A stretch of 64,000 bases of DNA from assembly GCF_000192745.1 (NCBI RefSeq), contig NC_015259.1:62001-126000 (forward strand). The letters are read 5' to 3'. The notes beneath the pieces are model-generated. The model ran no database searches. It was not told the origin of the DNA and saw only the letters and a list, made by a program, of their open reading frames with translations. The stretch comes from Polymorphum gilvum SL003B-26A1 (GTDB lineage: Bacteria; Pseudomonadota; Alphaproteobacteria; Rhizobiales; Stappiaceae). A program made the position numbers and the translations under genes. Shown piece by piece: positions 56,766 through 64,000 of this stretch; positions within the stretch are counted from its first letter, which is position 1, and each line of letters begins with the position of its first letter.

Positions 56766-57650
56766 ATGGCAAACGAGCTTTCGGCGCGCGCGCTCCCGGG
56801 CGGAAGGGCACGGACCATCCTGATCACGGGCTGTTCCTCCGGCATCGGCGCCAGCGCGGCGCGGCTGCTGCGCGGGCGCAACTGGCGGGTGTTCGCCAGC
56901 GCGCGCAAGGACAAGGACGTGGCGGCGCTGCAGGCGGCCGGCTTCGAGGCCTACCGGCTGGACTACGAGGATGCCGACAGCATCCGTCAGGCGGCTGCGA
57001 CGGTGCTGGAGCGCTGTGACGGCCGACTCGACGCCCTGTTCAACAATGGTGCCTATGCGGTGCCCTGTGCGGTCGAGGATCTGCCGACCGAGGCACTGCG
57101 GGCGCTGTTCGAGGCGAATTTCTTCGGCTGGCACGAACTGACGCGGCAGGTGCTGCCGTCGATGCGCGCCAACGGGTCCGGGCGGATCGTACAGTGCTCG
57201 TCGATCCTCGGTTTCATCGCGATGAAATACCGCGGTGCCTACACGGCGTCGAAGTTCGCGCTCGAGGCCTATTCCGACACGCTGAGGCAGGAATTGCGCG
57301 GCACCGGTATCCATGTCAGCTTGATCGAACCGGGGCCGATCGACACGCGCTTCACGGCCAACGCGCTGGCCAACTTCCATCGCTGGATCGGCAAGGAGGG
57401 GTTGATGGCCTCGCCGCACCGGGCGAGCTATGACTGCCGGCTCAAGCGGATGGAGGCCGGCGAACCGGGACCTTTCAAGTTGCCGCCGGAGGCGGTGGTG
57501 AAGGATCTCATCCATGCGGTCGAGGCGCCGCGGCCGAGGGCGCGCTACCGGGTCACTGTGCCGACCAAGGCGATGGCGGTGGCCCGGCGCCTGCTGTCGA
57601 CCCGGGCGCTGGACAGCGTGCTCACGCGGGCGGCCGACAAGGAGGAGTAG
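56766..57650 (+). CDS. Short-chain dehydrogenase/reductase
   Basis: NAD(P)-dependent oxidoreductase of the classical SDR type (294 aa). Cofactor motif TILITGCSSGIGASAARLL (~17-35, TGxxxGxG), NNGAYAVP (~94), and the catalytic Ser-Tyr-Lys in QCSSILGFIAMKYRGAYTASKFALE (written in part; YxxxK as YTASK). The PGPIDTRF loop follows. The C-terminal segment (MAVARRLLSTRALDSVLTR) is basic and helical. An Ala-Arg after the second strand (SARKDKD) favours NADPH. The substrate is unknown. Confidence 0.93.
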   Translation: MANELSARALPGGRARTILITGCSSGIGASAARLLRGRNWRVFASARKDKDVAALQAAGFEAYRLDYEDADSIRQAAATVLERCDGRLDALFNNGAYAVPCAVEDLPTEALRALFEANFFGWHELTRQVLPSMRANGSGRIVQCSSILGFIAMKYRGAYTASKFALEAYSDTLRQELRGTGIHVSLIEPGPIDTRFTANALANFHRWIGKEGLMASPHRASYDCRLKRMEAGEPGPFKLPPEAVVKDLIHAVEAPRPRARYRVTVPTKAMAVARRLLSTRALDSVLTRAADKEE

Positions 57651-57755
57651 GCGGGCCGGCGTCGGTGGCCGGAGCTGCAATGTACAAGCCGATCAAGGCC
57701 CGGCCGCCAGGCACGGGCGGCCGCCGCGGCGGACAGACATCTTTCGGAAAGGGCC

Positions 57756-57953
57756 ATGGGAAGCATCCTTTACAATCTCGTGCCGGTCGCGCTCGCAGCG
57801 GTGGCGATCGTTCTGTTTCTGGGCCTGTGGAACATGTTCCGCGGTGGACCCGCCAGCCGCTCGCAGGCGCTGATGCGCTGGCGCGTCGGCCTCCAGTTCG
57901 TAGCGGTGGTCATCATCATGGCCGCCCTTTATTTCCTTGGCTCCAGGCCGTGA
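57756..57953 (+). CDS. Twin-transmembrane (HIG1-like) small protein
   Basis: 65-residue membrane protein with two helices: ILYNLVPVALAAVAIVLFLGLW (residues 4-25) and LQFVAVVIIMAALYFLG (~46-62). The connecting loop MFRGGPASRSQALMRWRVG is the HIG1-type motif (SxxLMRWRV). In many alphaproteobacteria this gene precedes the cobalamin adenosyltransferase, as here (16 bp). HIG1 proteins are tied to respiratory-complex assembly in mitochondria; the bacterial role is not established. Confidence 0.9.
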   Translation: MGSILYNLVPVALAAVAIVLFLGLWNMFRGGPASRSQALMRWRVGLQFVAVVIIMAALYFLGSRP

Positions 57954-57969
57954 ACGGGGAGCGTGGCGG

Positions 57970-58545
57970 ATGGTCGTCCTGAACAAGATCTACACCCGGA
58001 CCGGTGATGACGGTACCACGGCGCTGGGCTCCGGCGAGCGGCGTCCCAAGCACGACGTCCGCATCGAGGCTTACGGCACGGTCGACGAGACCAACGCGAC
58101 GGTCGGCCTGGTGCGGCTGAACCTTTCCGACAGCGATCCGCGCGTCGACGAGCTGCTCGCGCGGATCCAGAATGACCTGTTCGACCTTGGCGCCGATCTA
58201 GCGACGCCGGAGACCGGCAAGGACCTGGGCTACGAGCCGCTGCGCATCACGGATGCGCAAGTCAAGGCGCTGGAGGAGGCGATCGACGCGCTCAACGCCA
58301 ATCTCGCCCCGCTGCGGTCCTTCGTGCTGCCGGGCGGCAGTCCGGCGGCTGCCTATCTGCATCTTGCGCGCACGGTAGCGCGGCGGGCGGAGCGATTGAT
58401 GGTGAACCTTGCCAGTGCCGAGGCGGTCAACCCGGCCGCCATCCGCTACATGAACCGGCTGTCGGACTTCTTCTTCGTCGCTTCGCGCTATCTCAACGAC
58501 CGGGGCGCGGGCGACGTGCTCTGGGTGCCCGGCAAGAACCGCTGA
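57970..58545 (+). CDS. Cob(I)alamin adenosyltransferase (PduO type)
   Basis: Forms adenosylcobalamin from ATP and cob(I)alamin. IYTRTGDDGTTALGSGERRPK (~7-27, ATP-binding), EAYGTVDETNATVGL, FDLGADLATPE, FVLPGGSPAAAYLHLARTVARRAER (with the conserved Arg residues, written in part) and NRLSDFFFVASRYLN are PduO/MMAB family features. 191 aa from the Met at 57970; the upstream Met at 57937 is less likely. Its product would serve methylmalonyl-CoA mutase or ribonucleotide reductase, neither in the window. Confidence 0.94.
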   Translation: MVVLNKIYTRTGDDGTTALGSGERRPKHDVRIEAYGTVDETNATVGLVRLNLSDSDPRVDELLARIQNDLFDLGADLATPETGKDLGYEPLRITDAQVKALEEAIDALNANLAPLRSFVLPGGSPAAAYLHLARTVARRAERLMVNLASAEAVNPAAIRYMNRLSDFFFVASRYLNDRGAGDVLWVPGKNR

Positions 58546-58575
58546 TGCGGCCGATGGTCGCAGGAGTCCCGGCTC

Positions 58576-59271
58576 ATGTTCCTTCCCCTGCACGACCACA
58601 ACCCTCTGCTGCATGTCACGCGGCCCTATGTGACCTGGAGCCTGATCCTGGCCAATTGCGCGGCCTTCCTGCTGCTGCAGGGTGCGGGCCTCGGCGAAAC
58701 GGCCCAGGCGTCGGCCTATTCCTACGGTCTGATCCCGTCCGTTCTGTTCGACATAAAGGACCTCGCTCCGGATCTGGCAGTGGTGCCGGGCAACGCGACG
58801 CTGGTGACCTATGCCTTCCTGCATGCCGACGTCTGGCATCTGGCCGGAAACATGCTGTTCCTGTGGGTGTTCGGCGACAATGTCGAGGATGCGCTCGGCC
58901 ATCTGCGCTACCTGCTGTTCTATCTTGCCTGTGCGGTCGCCGGCGGCTTCGCCTATGCGGCGCTCGACCCGAATTCGGACGTTCCGCTGATCGGCGCCTC
59001 TGCAGCGGGCGCGGGCATCGTCGCCGCTTACCTGATACTGCATCCGCGCGTGCGGGTGTGGGTCCTGGTCCTCGGCCGCGTCCCGCTGCCGATTCCGGCG
59101 TTGTGGGCGCTCGGCGCCTGGATTGCCTTTCAGGTCTTCAACGTGCTGTTCGTGCAGGATAGCCAGGTGGCCTGGTCGGCGCATGTCGGCGGAATCGCTG
59201 CCGGCGCTGTACTGGTGGTATTCCTGCGGCGGCGCGGCGTGCCGCTGTTCGACCGGGGATTGCAGGTTTAG
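58576..59271 (+). CDS. Rhomboid-family intramembrane protease
   Basis: Six- to seven-helix membrane protein (231 aa). The rhomboid features are HADVWHLAGNMLFLWVFGDNVE (~92-113; the HxxxN region), the catalytic Ser in PLIGASAAGAGIVAAY (~140-155) and the catalytic His in AWSAHVGGIAAG (~203-214). The residue after the Ser is Ala where most rhomboids have Gly (GASG). The C-terminus is a short basic tail. It follows the adenosyltransferase by 30 bp and precedes etfB after a 213-bp gap. Confidence 0.9.
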   Translation: MFLPLHDHNPLLHVTRPYVTWSLILANCAAFLLLQGAGLGETAQASAYSYGLIPSVLFDIKDLAPDLAVVPGNATLVTYAFLHADVWHLAGNMLFLWVFGDNVEDALGHLRYLLFYLACAVAGGFAYAALDPNSDVPLIGASAAGAGIVAAYLILHPRVRVWVLVLGRVPLPIPALWALGAWIAFQVFNVLFVQDSQVAWSAHVGGIAAGAVLVVFLRRRGVPLFDRGLQV

Positions 59272-59338
59272 ACGGGGCAGGGAGGCGATGGATCCTGCAG
59301 TGCAGCACGACCCAACCCGAGCTTCCCTTAGGCCATCG

Positions 59339-59367
59339 TTGACACCTGCCCCGGAGGTCATTACCGT
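59339..59367 (+). promoter_or_regulatory. etfB: Possible etfB promoter
   Basis: A perfect -35 TTGACA, 17 bp and a weak TACCGT, about 118 bp before the etfB start. Confidence 0.35.
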
Positions 59368-59484
59368 CGCCCGCCATGCGCGGATTTTGGCCGAAAACCG
59401 CCATTTCCCCGCCGGTTCACGAGCCGGCTCCAACGATTGATGCGGTGCGGCAGCCAAGCCGGCCCAGCGGGAGGGTGAAAACCT

Positions 59485-60234
59485 ATGAAGATCCTGGTGC
59501 CCGTGAAACGGGTGATCGACTACAACGTGAAGGTCCGCGTCAAGGCGGACGGTAGCGGCGTTGATCTTGCGAACGTCAAGATGTCGATGAATCCGTTCGA
59601 CGAAATCTCGGTCGAGGAAGCCCTGCGGCTCAAGGAGGCCGGCAAGGCGAGCGAGGTCGTCGTCGTGTCGATCGGTCCGGCACAGGCGACCGAGACGCTG
59701 CGTACCGGCCTGGCCATGGGCGCGGACCGGGGCATCCTGGTCAAGACCGACGCCACCACCGAGCCGCTGGCGGTCGCCAAGATCCTGAAGAAGATCGTCG
59801 ACGAGGAACAGCCGGGCCTGGTGATCCTCGGAAAGCAGGCGATCGACGACGATTGCAACCAGACCGGCCAGATGCTGGCCGCGCTGCTCGGCTGGGGCCA
59901 GGGTACCTTCGCCTCCAAGGTCGATCTCGGCGACGGTACGGTCGACGTCACCCGCGAGGTCGACGGCGGCCTGCAGACGGTCAAGCTCAAGCTGCCGGCG
60001 ATCGTCACCACCGACCTGCGCCTGAACGAGCCGCGCTACGCGTCGCTGCCGAACATCATGAAGGCCAAGAAAAAGCCGATCGACGAGAAGACGCCGGAAG
60101 ACTACGGCGTCGACGTGTCGCCGCGCCTGAGCGTGGTCAAGACGGCGGAACCGGCGGCCCGCCAGGCCGGCGTCAAGGTCGGCTCGGTGGCCGAACTCGT
60201 CGACAAGCTGAAGAACGAGGCCGGCGTCCTCTGA
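59485..60234 (+). CDS. etfB: Electron transfer flavoprotein beta subunit
   Basis: Carries electrons from acyl-CoA and other dehydrogenases to ETF-ubiquinone oxidoreductase. [19 protein letters not shown] at the start, [28 protein letters not shown] and the ETF-beta signature [24 protein letters not shown] (AMP-binding, ~112-135, written in part) followed by [20 protein letters not shown]. 249 aa. etfA follows after 28 bp. Confidence 0.97.
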   Translation: MKILVPVKRVIDYNVKVRVKADGSGVDLANVKMSMNPFDEISVEEALRLKEAGKASEVVVVSIGPAQATETLRTGLAMGADRGILVKTDATTEPLAVAKILKKIVDEEQPGLVILGKQAIDDDCNQTGQMLAALLGWGQGTFASKVDLGDGTVDVTREVDGGLQTVKLKLPAIVTTDLRLNEPRYASLPNIMKAKKKPIDEKTPEDYGVDVSPRLSVVKTAEPAARQAGVKVGSVAELVDKLKNEAGVL

Positions 60235-60262
60235 AGGACGCGTCGCAGAAGGAATTAAGACC

Positions 60263-61201
60263 ATGACGACACTTCTCGTGGCCGAACACGCCGCCGGCGC
60301 GCTCAACGACGCGACGGCCAAGGCCCTCACCGCCGCCGCCGGGCTGGGCGGAGACGTTCATGTGCTGGTCGCCGGCAAGGACTGCCGTGCCGCCGCCGAG
60401 CAGGCGGCCGGGCTTGCCGGCGTCGCCAAGGTCCTGGTTGCCGACAGCGATGCGCTGGCGCACCAGCTGGCCGAGCCGATGGCCGCGCTGATCGTGCAGC
60501 TTTCGGCCGGCTACGACGCCATCGTCGCGCCGTCGACCGCCAACGGCAAGAACACCCTGCCGCGCGTCGCCGCGCTGCTCGACGTGATGCAGATCTCCGA
60601 CATTACCGCCGTGTCGGCGCCGGACACGTTCGAGCGGCCGATCTACGCCGGCAACGCCATCCAGACGGTCAAGTCGTCGGACGCCAAGAAGGTGATCACC
60701 GTGCGCACCGCCTCCTTCCAGGCGGCAGGCAGCGGCGGGTCGGCTCCGATCGAGGACGTTGCGGCCTCGGCCGGCAGCGATCTGTCGTCCTTCGTCGGCG
60801 AGGAGCTATCCAAGTCCGACCGTCCCGAACTCGCCTCGGCCAAGATCATCGTCTCGGGCGGTCGCGCGCTCGGCTCGGCCGAAAAGTTCCAAGAGGTGAT
60901 CATGCCGATCGCCGACGCTCTCGGGGCCGCGGTCGGCGCCTCACGCGCGGCGGTCGACGCCGGCTATGCGCCGAACGACTGGCAGGTCGGCCAGACCGGC
61001 AAGGTCGTGGCACCGGACCTCTATGTCGCCTGCGGCATTTCCGGCGCGATCCAGCATCTGGCCGGCATGAAGGACAGCAAGGTCATCGTCGCCATCAATA
61101 AGGACGAGGAAGCGCCGATCTTCCAGGTCGCCGACTACGGCCTCGTCGGCGACCTGTTCGAGATCCTGCCGCAATTCAAGGCGGAACTGGAAAAGGCCTG
61201 A
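60263..61201 (+). CDS. etfA: Electron transfer flavoprotein alpha subunit
   Basis: FAD-binding partner of etfB. N-terminal alpha/beta domain [20 protein letters not shown], then [20 protein letters not shown] and [19 protein letters not shown]. The FAD-binding C-terminal part is [21 protein letters not shown] (in part) and [20 protein letters not shown]. 312 aa. A GC-rich hairpin follows the stop. Confidence 0.97.
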   Translation: MTTLLVAEHAAGALNDATAKALTAAAGLGGDVHVLVAGKDCRAAAEQAAGLAGVAKVLVADSDALAHQLAEPMAALIVQLSAGYDAIVAPSTANGKNTLPRVAALLDVMQISDITAVSAPDTFERPIYAGNAIQTVKSSDAKKVITVRTASFQAAGSGGSAPIEDVAASAGSDLSSFVGEELSKSDRPELASAKIIVSGGRALGSAEKFQEVIMPIADALGAAVGASRAAVDAGYAPNDWQVGQTGKVVAPDLYVACGISGAIQHLAGMKDSKVIVAINKDEEAPIFQVADYGLVGDLFEILPQFKAELEKA

Positions 61202-61231
61202 CGGCAGTCTGGCCGGACCGAACGGAAAAGG

Positions 61232-61259
61232 CCGGGGCGGGCGCCAGAATCCGCCCCGG
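61232..61259 (+). terminator. etfA: GC hairpin after etfA
   Basis: CCGGGGCGG-N10-CCGCCCCGG, 30 bp after the etfA stop, without a T-run. It may slow polymerase or protect the 3' end rather than terminate fully. Confidence 0.4.
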
Positions 61260-61351
61260 GTCCCTTGCCGCCGCGCAAGAGACTTGCCAAGAATAGCCCG
61301 TTCCGAGCTGGCGCTCGATGTCCGTGGCTTGCAACAGAATCGGATTGAACG

Positions 61352-62233
61352 ATGGTGGTCGAAATCAAGAAAGTCGGCGTGATCGGATCTGGCCAGATGG
61401 GCAGCGGGATCGCCCATGTCTGCGCCCTGGCCGGATATCATGTCGCCCTGAACGACATCTCCAAGGATCGGATCGAATCCGGCCTGGCATCGATCAACGG
61501 CAACATGGCAAGGCAGGTCTCCAAGGGCCAGATCAGCGAGGAGGTGCGCTCCGCCGCCCTGGACCGGATCTCGGCCGCCGAAAACCTCGACATGCTCGCC
61601 GAGGTCGACCTGGTCATCGAGTCCGCCGTCGAGAACGAGCAGGTCAAGCGCAAGATCTTCTCGCAGCTGTGTCCGATCCTGAAGCCGGAGGCCATGCTGG
61701 CGACCAATACGTCGTCAATCTCGATCACCCGCCTGGCGGCATCGACCGACCGGCCGGAGCGTTTCATCGGCATCCATTTCATGAATCCGGTGCCGGTCAT
61801 GGAACTGGTCGAACTGGTGCGCGGCATCGCCACCGAGGACGAGACCTTCGATGCGGCCAAGGCCTTCGTCGACCGGCTCGGCAAGACCGTCGCCGTGGCC
61901 GAGGACTTCCCCGCCTTCATGGTCAACCGCATCCTGCTGCCGATGATCAACGAGGCGATCTACACGCTCTACGAGGGCGTCGGCTCGGTCGAGGCGATCG
62001 ACACGGCGATGAAGCTTGGCGCCAACCATCCGATGGGACCGCTGCAACTCGCCGACTTCATCGGCCTCGACACCTGCCTGTCGATCATGCAGGTGCTCTA
62101 CGAGGGGTTGGCCGACACCAAATATCGGCCGTGCCCCCTGCTGGTGAAGTACGTCGAAGCCGGCTGGCTCGGCCGCAAGACCCAGCGTGGTTTCTACGAC
62201 TACCGGGGCGACACGCCCGTCCCGACCCGGTGA
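61352..62233 (+). CDS. 3-hydroxybutyryl-CoA dehydrogenase
   Basis: NAD(P)-dependent oxidation of 3-hydroxyacyl-CoA. Rossmann motif VGVIGSGQMGSGIAHVCALAG (in part, ~7-26). IESAVENEQVKRKIF and the catalytic His in FIGIHFMNPVPVMELVE (~140-156) with the paired Glu are intact. The C-terminal dimer domain has NRILLPMINEAIYTLYEG, GANHPMGPLQLADFIGLDT and WLGRKTQRGFYDY. 293 aa. Follows etfBA, the usual alphaproteobacterial grouping. The ligase gene starts 16 bp later. Confidence 0.95.
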   Translation: MVVEIKKVGVIGSGQMGSGIAHVCALAGYHVALNDISKDRIESGLASINGNMARQVSKGQISEEVRSAALDRISAAENLDMLAEVDLVIESAVENEQVKRKIFSQLCPILKPEAMLATNTSSISITRLAASTDRPERFIGIHFMNPVPVMELVELVRGIATEDETFDAAKAFVDRLGKTVAVAEDFPAFMVNRILLPMINEAIYTLYEGVGSVEAIDTAMKLGANHPMGPLQLADFIGLDTCLSIMQVLYEGLADTKYRPCPLLVKYVEAGWLGRKTQRGFYDYRGDTPVPTR

Positions 62234-62249
62234 GGGCTGTCCGGCGGAC

Positions 62250-63743
62250 ATGAACCTCGCCCGCTACTGCCTGACCAATGCGGCGCCACCTGCCGGGGCG
62301 GTCGCCCTGGAGGTGGTCGGTCCGGGCGGCGCGGTATTGGAATCGTGGAGCTACGGCCGGCTCGAGGACACCGTCCTGCGCATCGCTGCCGGTCTCCACG
62401 CAGAAGGTCTCGACGCTGGCGATCGAGTGCTGCTGCGCATCGGCCATTCCAGCGACTTTCCGCTCGTCTTCTTCGGTGCCATCGCCGCCGGCCTGGTGCC
62501 GGTACCGACCTCGGCCATGCTGACGGCGACCGAATGCGACGGGCTGCTGGCCGACAGCGGGGCTGCGGCGATCGTGCATGACGGGCACACGGCGCTGCCG
62601 CACGAGACCGGCGCCGCTCGGCTGATCGGACCCGACGGCATCGTCGCGCTGAAGCGCGCGCCGCGCGGAACCTATGCCGATACCGCAGCCGACGACCCGG
62701 CGTTCATGGTCTACACTTCCGGCACCAGCGGCAGGCCGAAGGGCGTGCTGCACGCCCAGCGGGCTGCCCGCGGTCGCGCGCCGATGTATGCGGGCTGGTA
62801 CGGCATCTCGCCGGCGGACCGGCTGCTGCATGCCGGCGCCTTCAACTGGACCTACACGCTTGGTGTCGGCCTGATGGATCCCTGGGCCAACGGGGCGACC
62901 AGCGTGGTCTACGACGGCCCGCGCGATCCCGACGTCTGGCCCGGCCTGATCGAAACGGCGGGAGCGACGCTGTTTGCCGCCGTGCCGAGCCTTTATCGCC
63001 GCATCCTGAAATATGCCGCCCTTGATCGGGCCAGCTTCCCGACGCTGCGCCACGGCCTGACGGCCGGTGAGGCGCTCGCCGCCGACCTGCACCGCGAGTG
63101 GACGCAGCGCACGGGCCGGCCGCTCTACGAGGCGCTCGGCATGAGCGAGATCTCGACCTACATCTCCAGCGGGCCGGACGTGCCGACCCGGCCGGGCAGC
63201 CCGGGCAAGCCGCAGGCGGGACGGCGGGTTGCGATCCTTGCCGAGGAGCGCGCGGAGTGCCGGCCGCTCCCGGACGGGGAGACCGGGCTTCTCGCCGTGC
63301 ATCGCTCGGATCCGGGCTTCATGCTCGGCTACTGGCAGCGGCCGGACGACACCCGTGCGGTGCTGCACGGCGACTGGTTCCTGACCGGCGACCGGGCGCA
63401 TCGGGATGCGGACGGCTACATCTGGTACGAGGGCCGCGCCGACGACGTCATGAACGCCTTCGGCTACCGGGTCGCGCCGGAAGAGGTCGAGCGCGTGCTG
63501 GCCGCCCACCCGGACGTCGCCGAGGCGGCGGTGACGGCGGTCGAGGTGCGTGGCGGAATCACCCTGATCGCCGGCTTCGTGGTGAGGCGGAGCGGCGCCA
63601 GCCTGGACGAGGCCGCGCTGGCCGCATGGGCCAATGAACGGCTGGCGGAATACAAGCGGCCGAAAGCGTACCGGTTCGTCGACAGTCTGCCGCGGACGCC
63701 GTCGGGCAAGATCCGGCGCAAGGGGCTCCGTCTCGCCGATTAA
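62250..63743 (+). CDS. Acyl/aryl-CoA ligase (benzoate-CoA-ligase-like, AMP-forming)
   Basis: ANL-family ligase, 497 aa. The AMP-binding P-loop is VYTSGTSGRPKGVLHAQ (~152-168). LHAGAFNWTYTLGVGLMDPW (~192-211) is the benzoate-CoA-ligase-like segment. The adenylate motif is GDWFLTGDRAHRDADGYIWY (in part, with Asp-Arg) and the C-terminal catalytic Lys is in PRTPSGKIRRKGL. Start M-N-L-A-R at 62250. It probably activates a short or aromatic acid for the beta-oxidation-type genes upstream; the substrate is not readable. The last codon, the stop and the next bases form part of a CtrA box. Confidence 0.9.
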   Translation: MNLARYCLTNAAPPAGAVALEVVGPGGAVLESWSYGRLEDTVLRIAAGLHAEGLDAGDRVLLRIGHSSDFPLVFFGAIAAGLVPVPTSAMLTATECDGLLADSGAAAIVHDGHTALPHETGAARLIGPDGIVALKRAPRGTYADTAADDPAFMVYTSGTSGRPKGVLHAQRAARGRAPMYAGWYGISPADRLLHAGAFNWTYTLGVGLMDPWANGATSVVYDGPRDPDVWPGLIETAGATLFAAVPSLYRRILKYAALDRASFPTLRHGLTAGEALAADLHREWTQRTGRPLYEALGMSEISTYISSGPDVPTRPGSPGKPQAGRRVAILAEERAECRPLPDGETGLLAVHRSDPGFMLGYWQRPDDTRAVLHGDWFLTGDRAHRDADGYIWYEGRADDVMNAFGYRVAPEEVERVLAAHPDVAEAAVTAVEVRGGITLIAGFVVRRSGASLDEAALAAWANERLAEYKRPKAYRFVDSLPRTPSGKIRRKGLRLAD

Positions 63744-63754
63744 CGAAATCTTAA
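63740..63754. promoter_or_regulatory. Perfect CtrA box before the YjfB-like gene
   Basis: TTAA-CGAAATC-TTAA is an exact TTAA-N7-TTAA match that overlaps the ligase stop codon and lies 53 bp before the next start codon. Confidence 0.6.
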
Positions 63755-63807
63755 TCTTGCGCGTCGAGGATTCGCAGGTCATTCGACGCAAAAGGCCGCC
63801 GATCCGC

Positions 63808-64000
63808 ATGGACAGCACCGCCATCGCCAGTTTCTACGTCGCCAGCACGCAGGCCCAGACCAGCATGGCCCTGCAGGCGAAGCTGCTCGGCATGACGGCG
63901 GAGGCCGATCGGTCGATCGTCGAGATGCTGCAGCAGTCCGGCGAGGCGCTGGAACAGGCCGCCGCGGCGATCGCAGCACCGCCCGAAGGGCTCGGCGTCA
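63808..64000 (+). CDS. YjfB-like putative motility protein, 3'-truncated by the window
   Basis: Starts MDSTAIASFYVASTQAQTSM and continues as an Ala/Gln-rich amphipathic helix (LQAKLLGMTAEADRSIVEML, then QQSGEALEQAAAAI). The last visible residues are PPEGLGV, close to where the small YjfB family normally ends. YjfB-like proteins are about 60-70 aa, often annotated as putative motility proteins and found near flagellar genes. The family call is by pattern only. The upstream CtrA box fits, since CtrA controls flagellar genes in alphaproteobacteria. The stop lies beyond the window. Confidence 0.65.
   Translation, partial: MDSTAIASFYVASTQAQTSMALQAKLLGMTAEADRSIVEMLQQSGEALEQAAAAIAAPPEGLGV

Noticed and set aside
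58198-60330. Open frame of about 710 codons antisense to the adenosyltransferase, rhomboid and etfB
   Set aside because: Crosses three well-supported genes and their intergenic DNA without any domain.
61232-61259. GC hairpin after etfA as a riboswitch or small RNA
   Set aside because: Simple perfect stem without further structure; better explained as a 3'-end hairpin.

Overview
The window is core chromosome of a GC-rich alphaproteobacterium, most likely a member of the Hyphomicrobiales (Rhizobiales). Four gene sets support this: irr next to fabA-fabB-fabI; dnaQ-coaE-aroE-maf-PPSR back to back with hemE-hemJ-rho; mnmE-mnmG-rsmG-parA-parB; and the set twin-TM protein, cobalamin adenosyltransferase, etfBA, 3-hydroxybutyryl-CoA dehydrogenase. 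I see no rRNA, tRNA, CRISPR array, insertion sequence or prophage. Genes are dense, with many 4-bp ATGA/GTGA overlaps.

Layout. 1-9.5 kb: the 3' end of mutS, small unknown membrane and lipoproteins, nth, irr, the fabA/fabB/fabI unsaturated fatty acid genes, an SH3 protein and a 2-hydroxyacid dehydrogenase. 9.5-13.2 kb: a leftward operon-like run dnaQ-coaE-aroE-maf-PPSR. 13.2-13.65 kb: an AT-rich gap between PPSR and hemE that looks like the replication origin, with DnaA-like boxes, a perfect CtrA box (TTAA-N7-TTAA) and four GANTC sites. 13.65-25.2 kb: hemE, hemJ, rho, a DUF255 protein, mnmE, mnmG, rsmG, parA and parB, with six parS-like CACGTG palindromes between 17.5 and 22.8 kb. Origin, centromere and segregation genes therefore lie within about 12 kb. 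25-35 kb: holA-lptE-leuS leftward, a PLP homeostasis protein, an unknown gene behind a palindromic operator, a GNAT enzyme, acs, and an orphan TadG-like protein. 35-43 kb: an HNH protein, leuC, and the translation/SRP cluster ffh-chorismate mutase-rpsP-rimM-trmD-rplS, interrupted by an antisense VanZ-like gene. 43-52 kb: a TrkH potassium transporter, then the leftward urease cluster ureD-A-B-(DUF1311)-C-(unknown CPCC protein)-(GST)-E-F-G. A strong sigma-54 promoter match precedes ureD. 52-64 kb: a D-Ala-D-Ala carboxypeptidase, a COG0523 GTPase, tesB, a UbiH-type hydroxylase, an SDR, the twin-TM protein, the cobalamin adenosyltransferase, a rhomboid, etfB-etfA, hbd, an acyl/aryl-CoA ligase and the start of a YjfB-like motility gene preceded by a perfect CtrA box.

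The most informative signals are regulatory. Three perfect CtrA boxes, the oriC/parS architecture, the putative sigma-54 urease promoter and an operator-covered promoter for an unknown gene stand out. I found no convincing undescribed defence or mobile system; this is conserved housekeeping DNA. Binding-site and promoter calls are pattern matches made by eye, without database searches.
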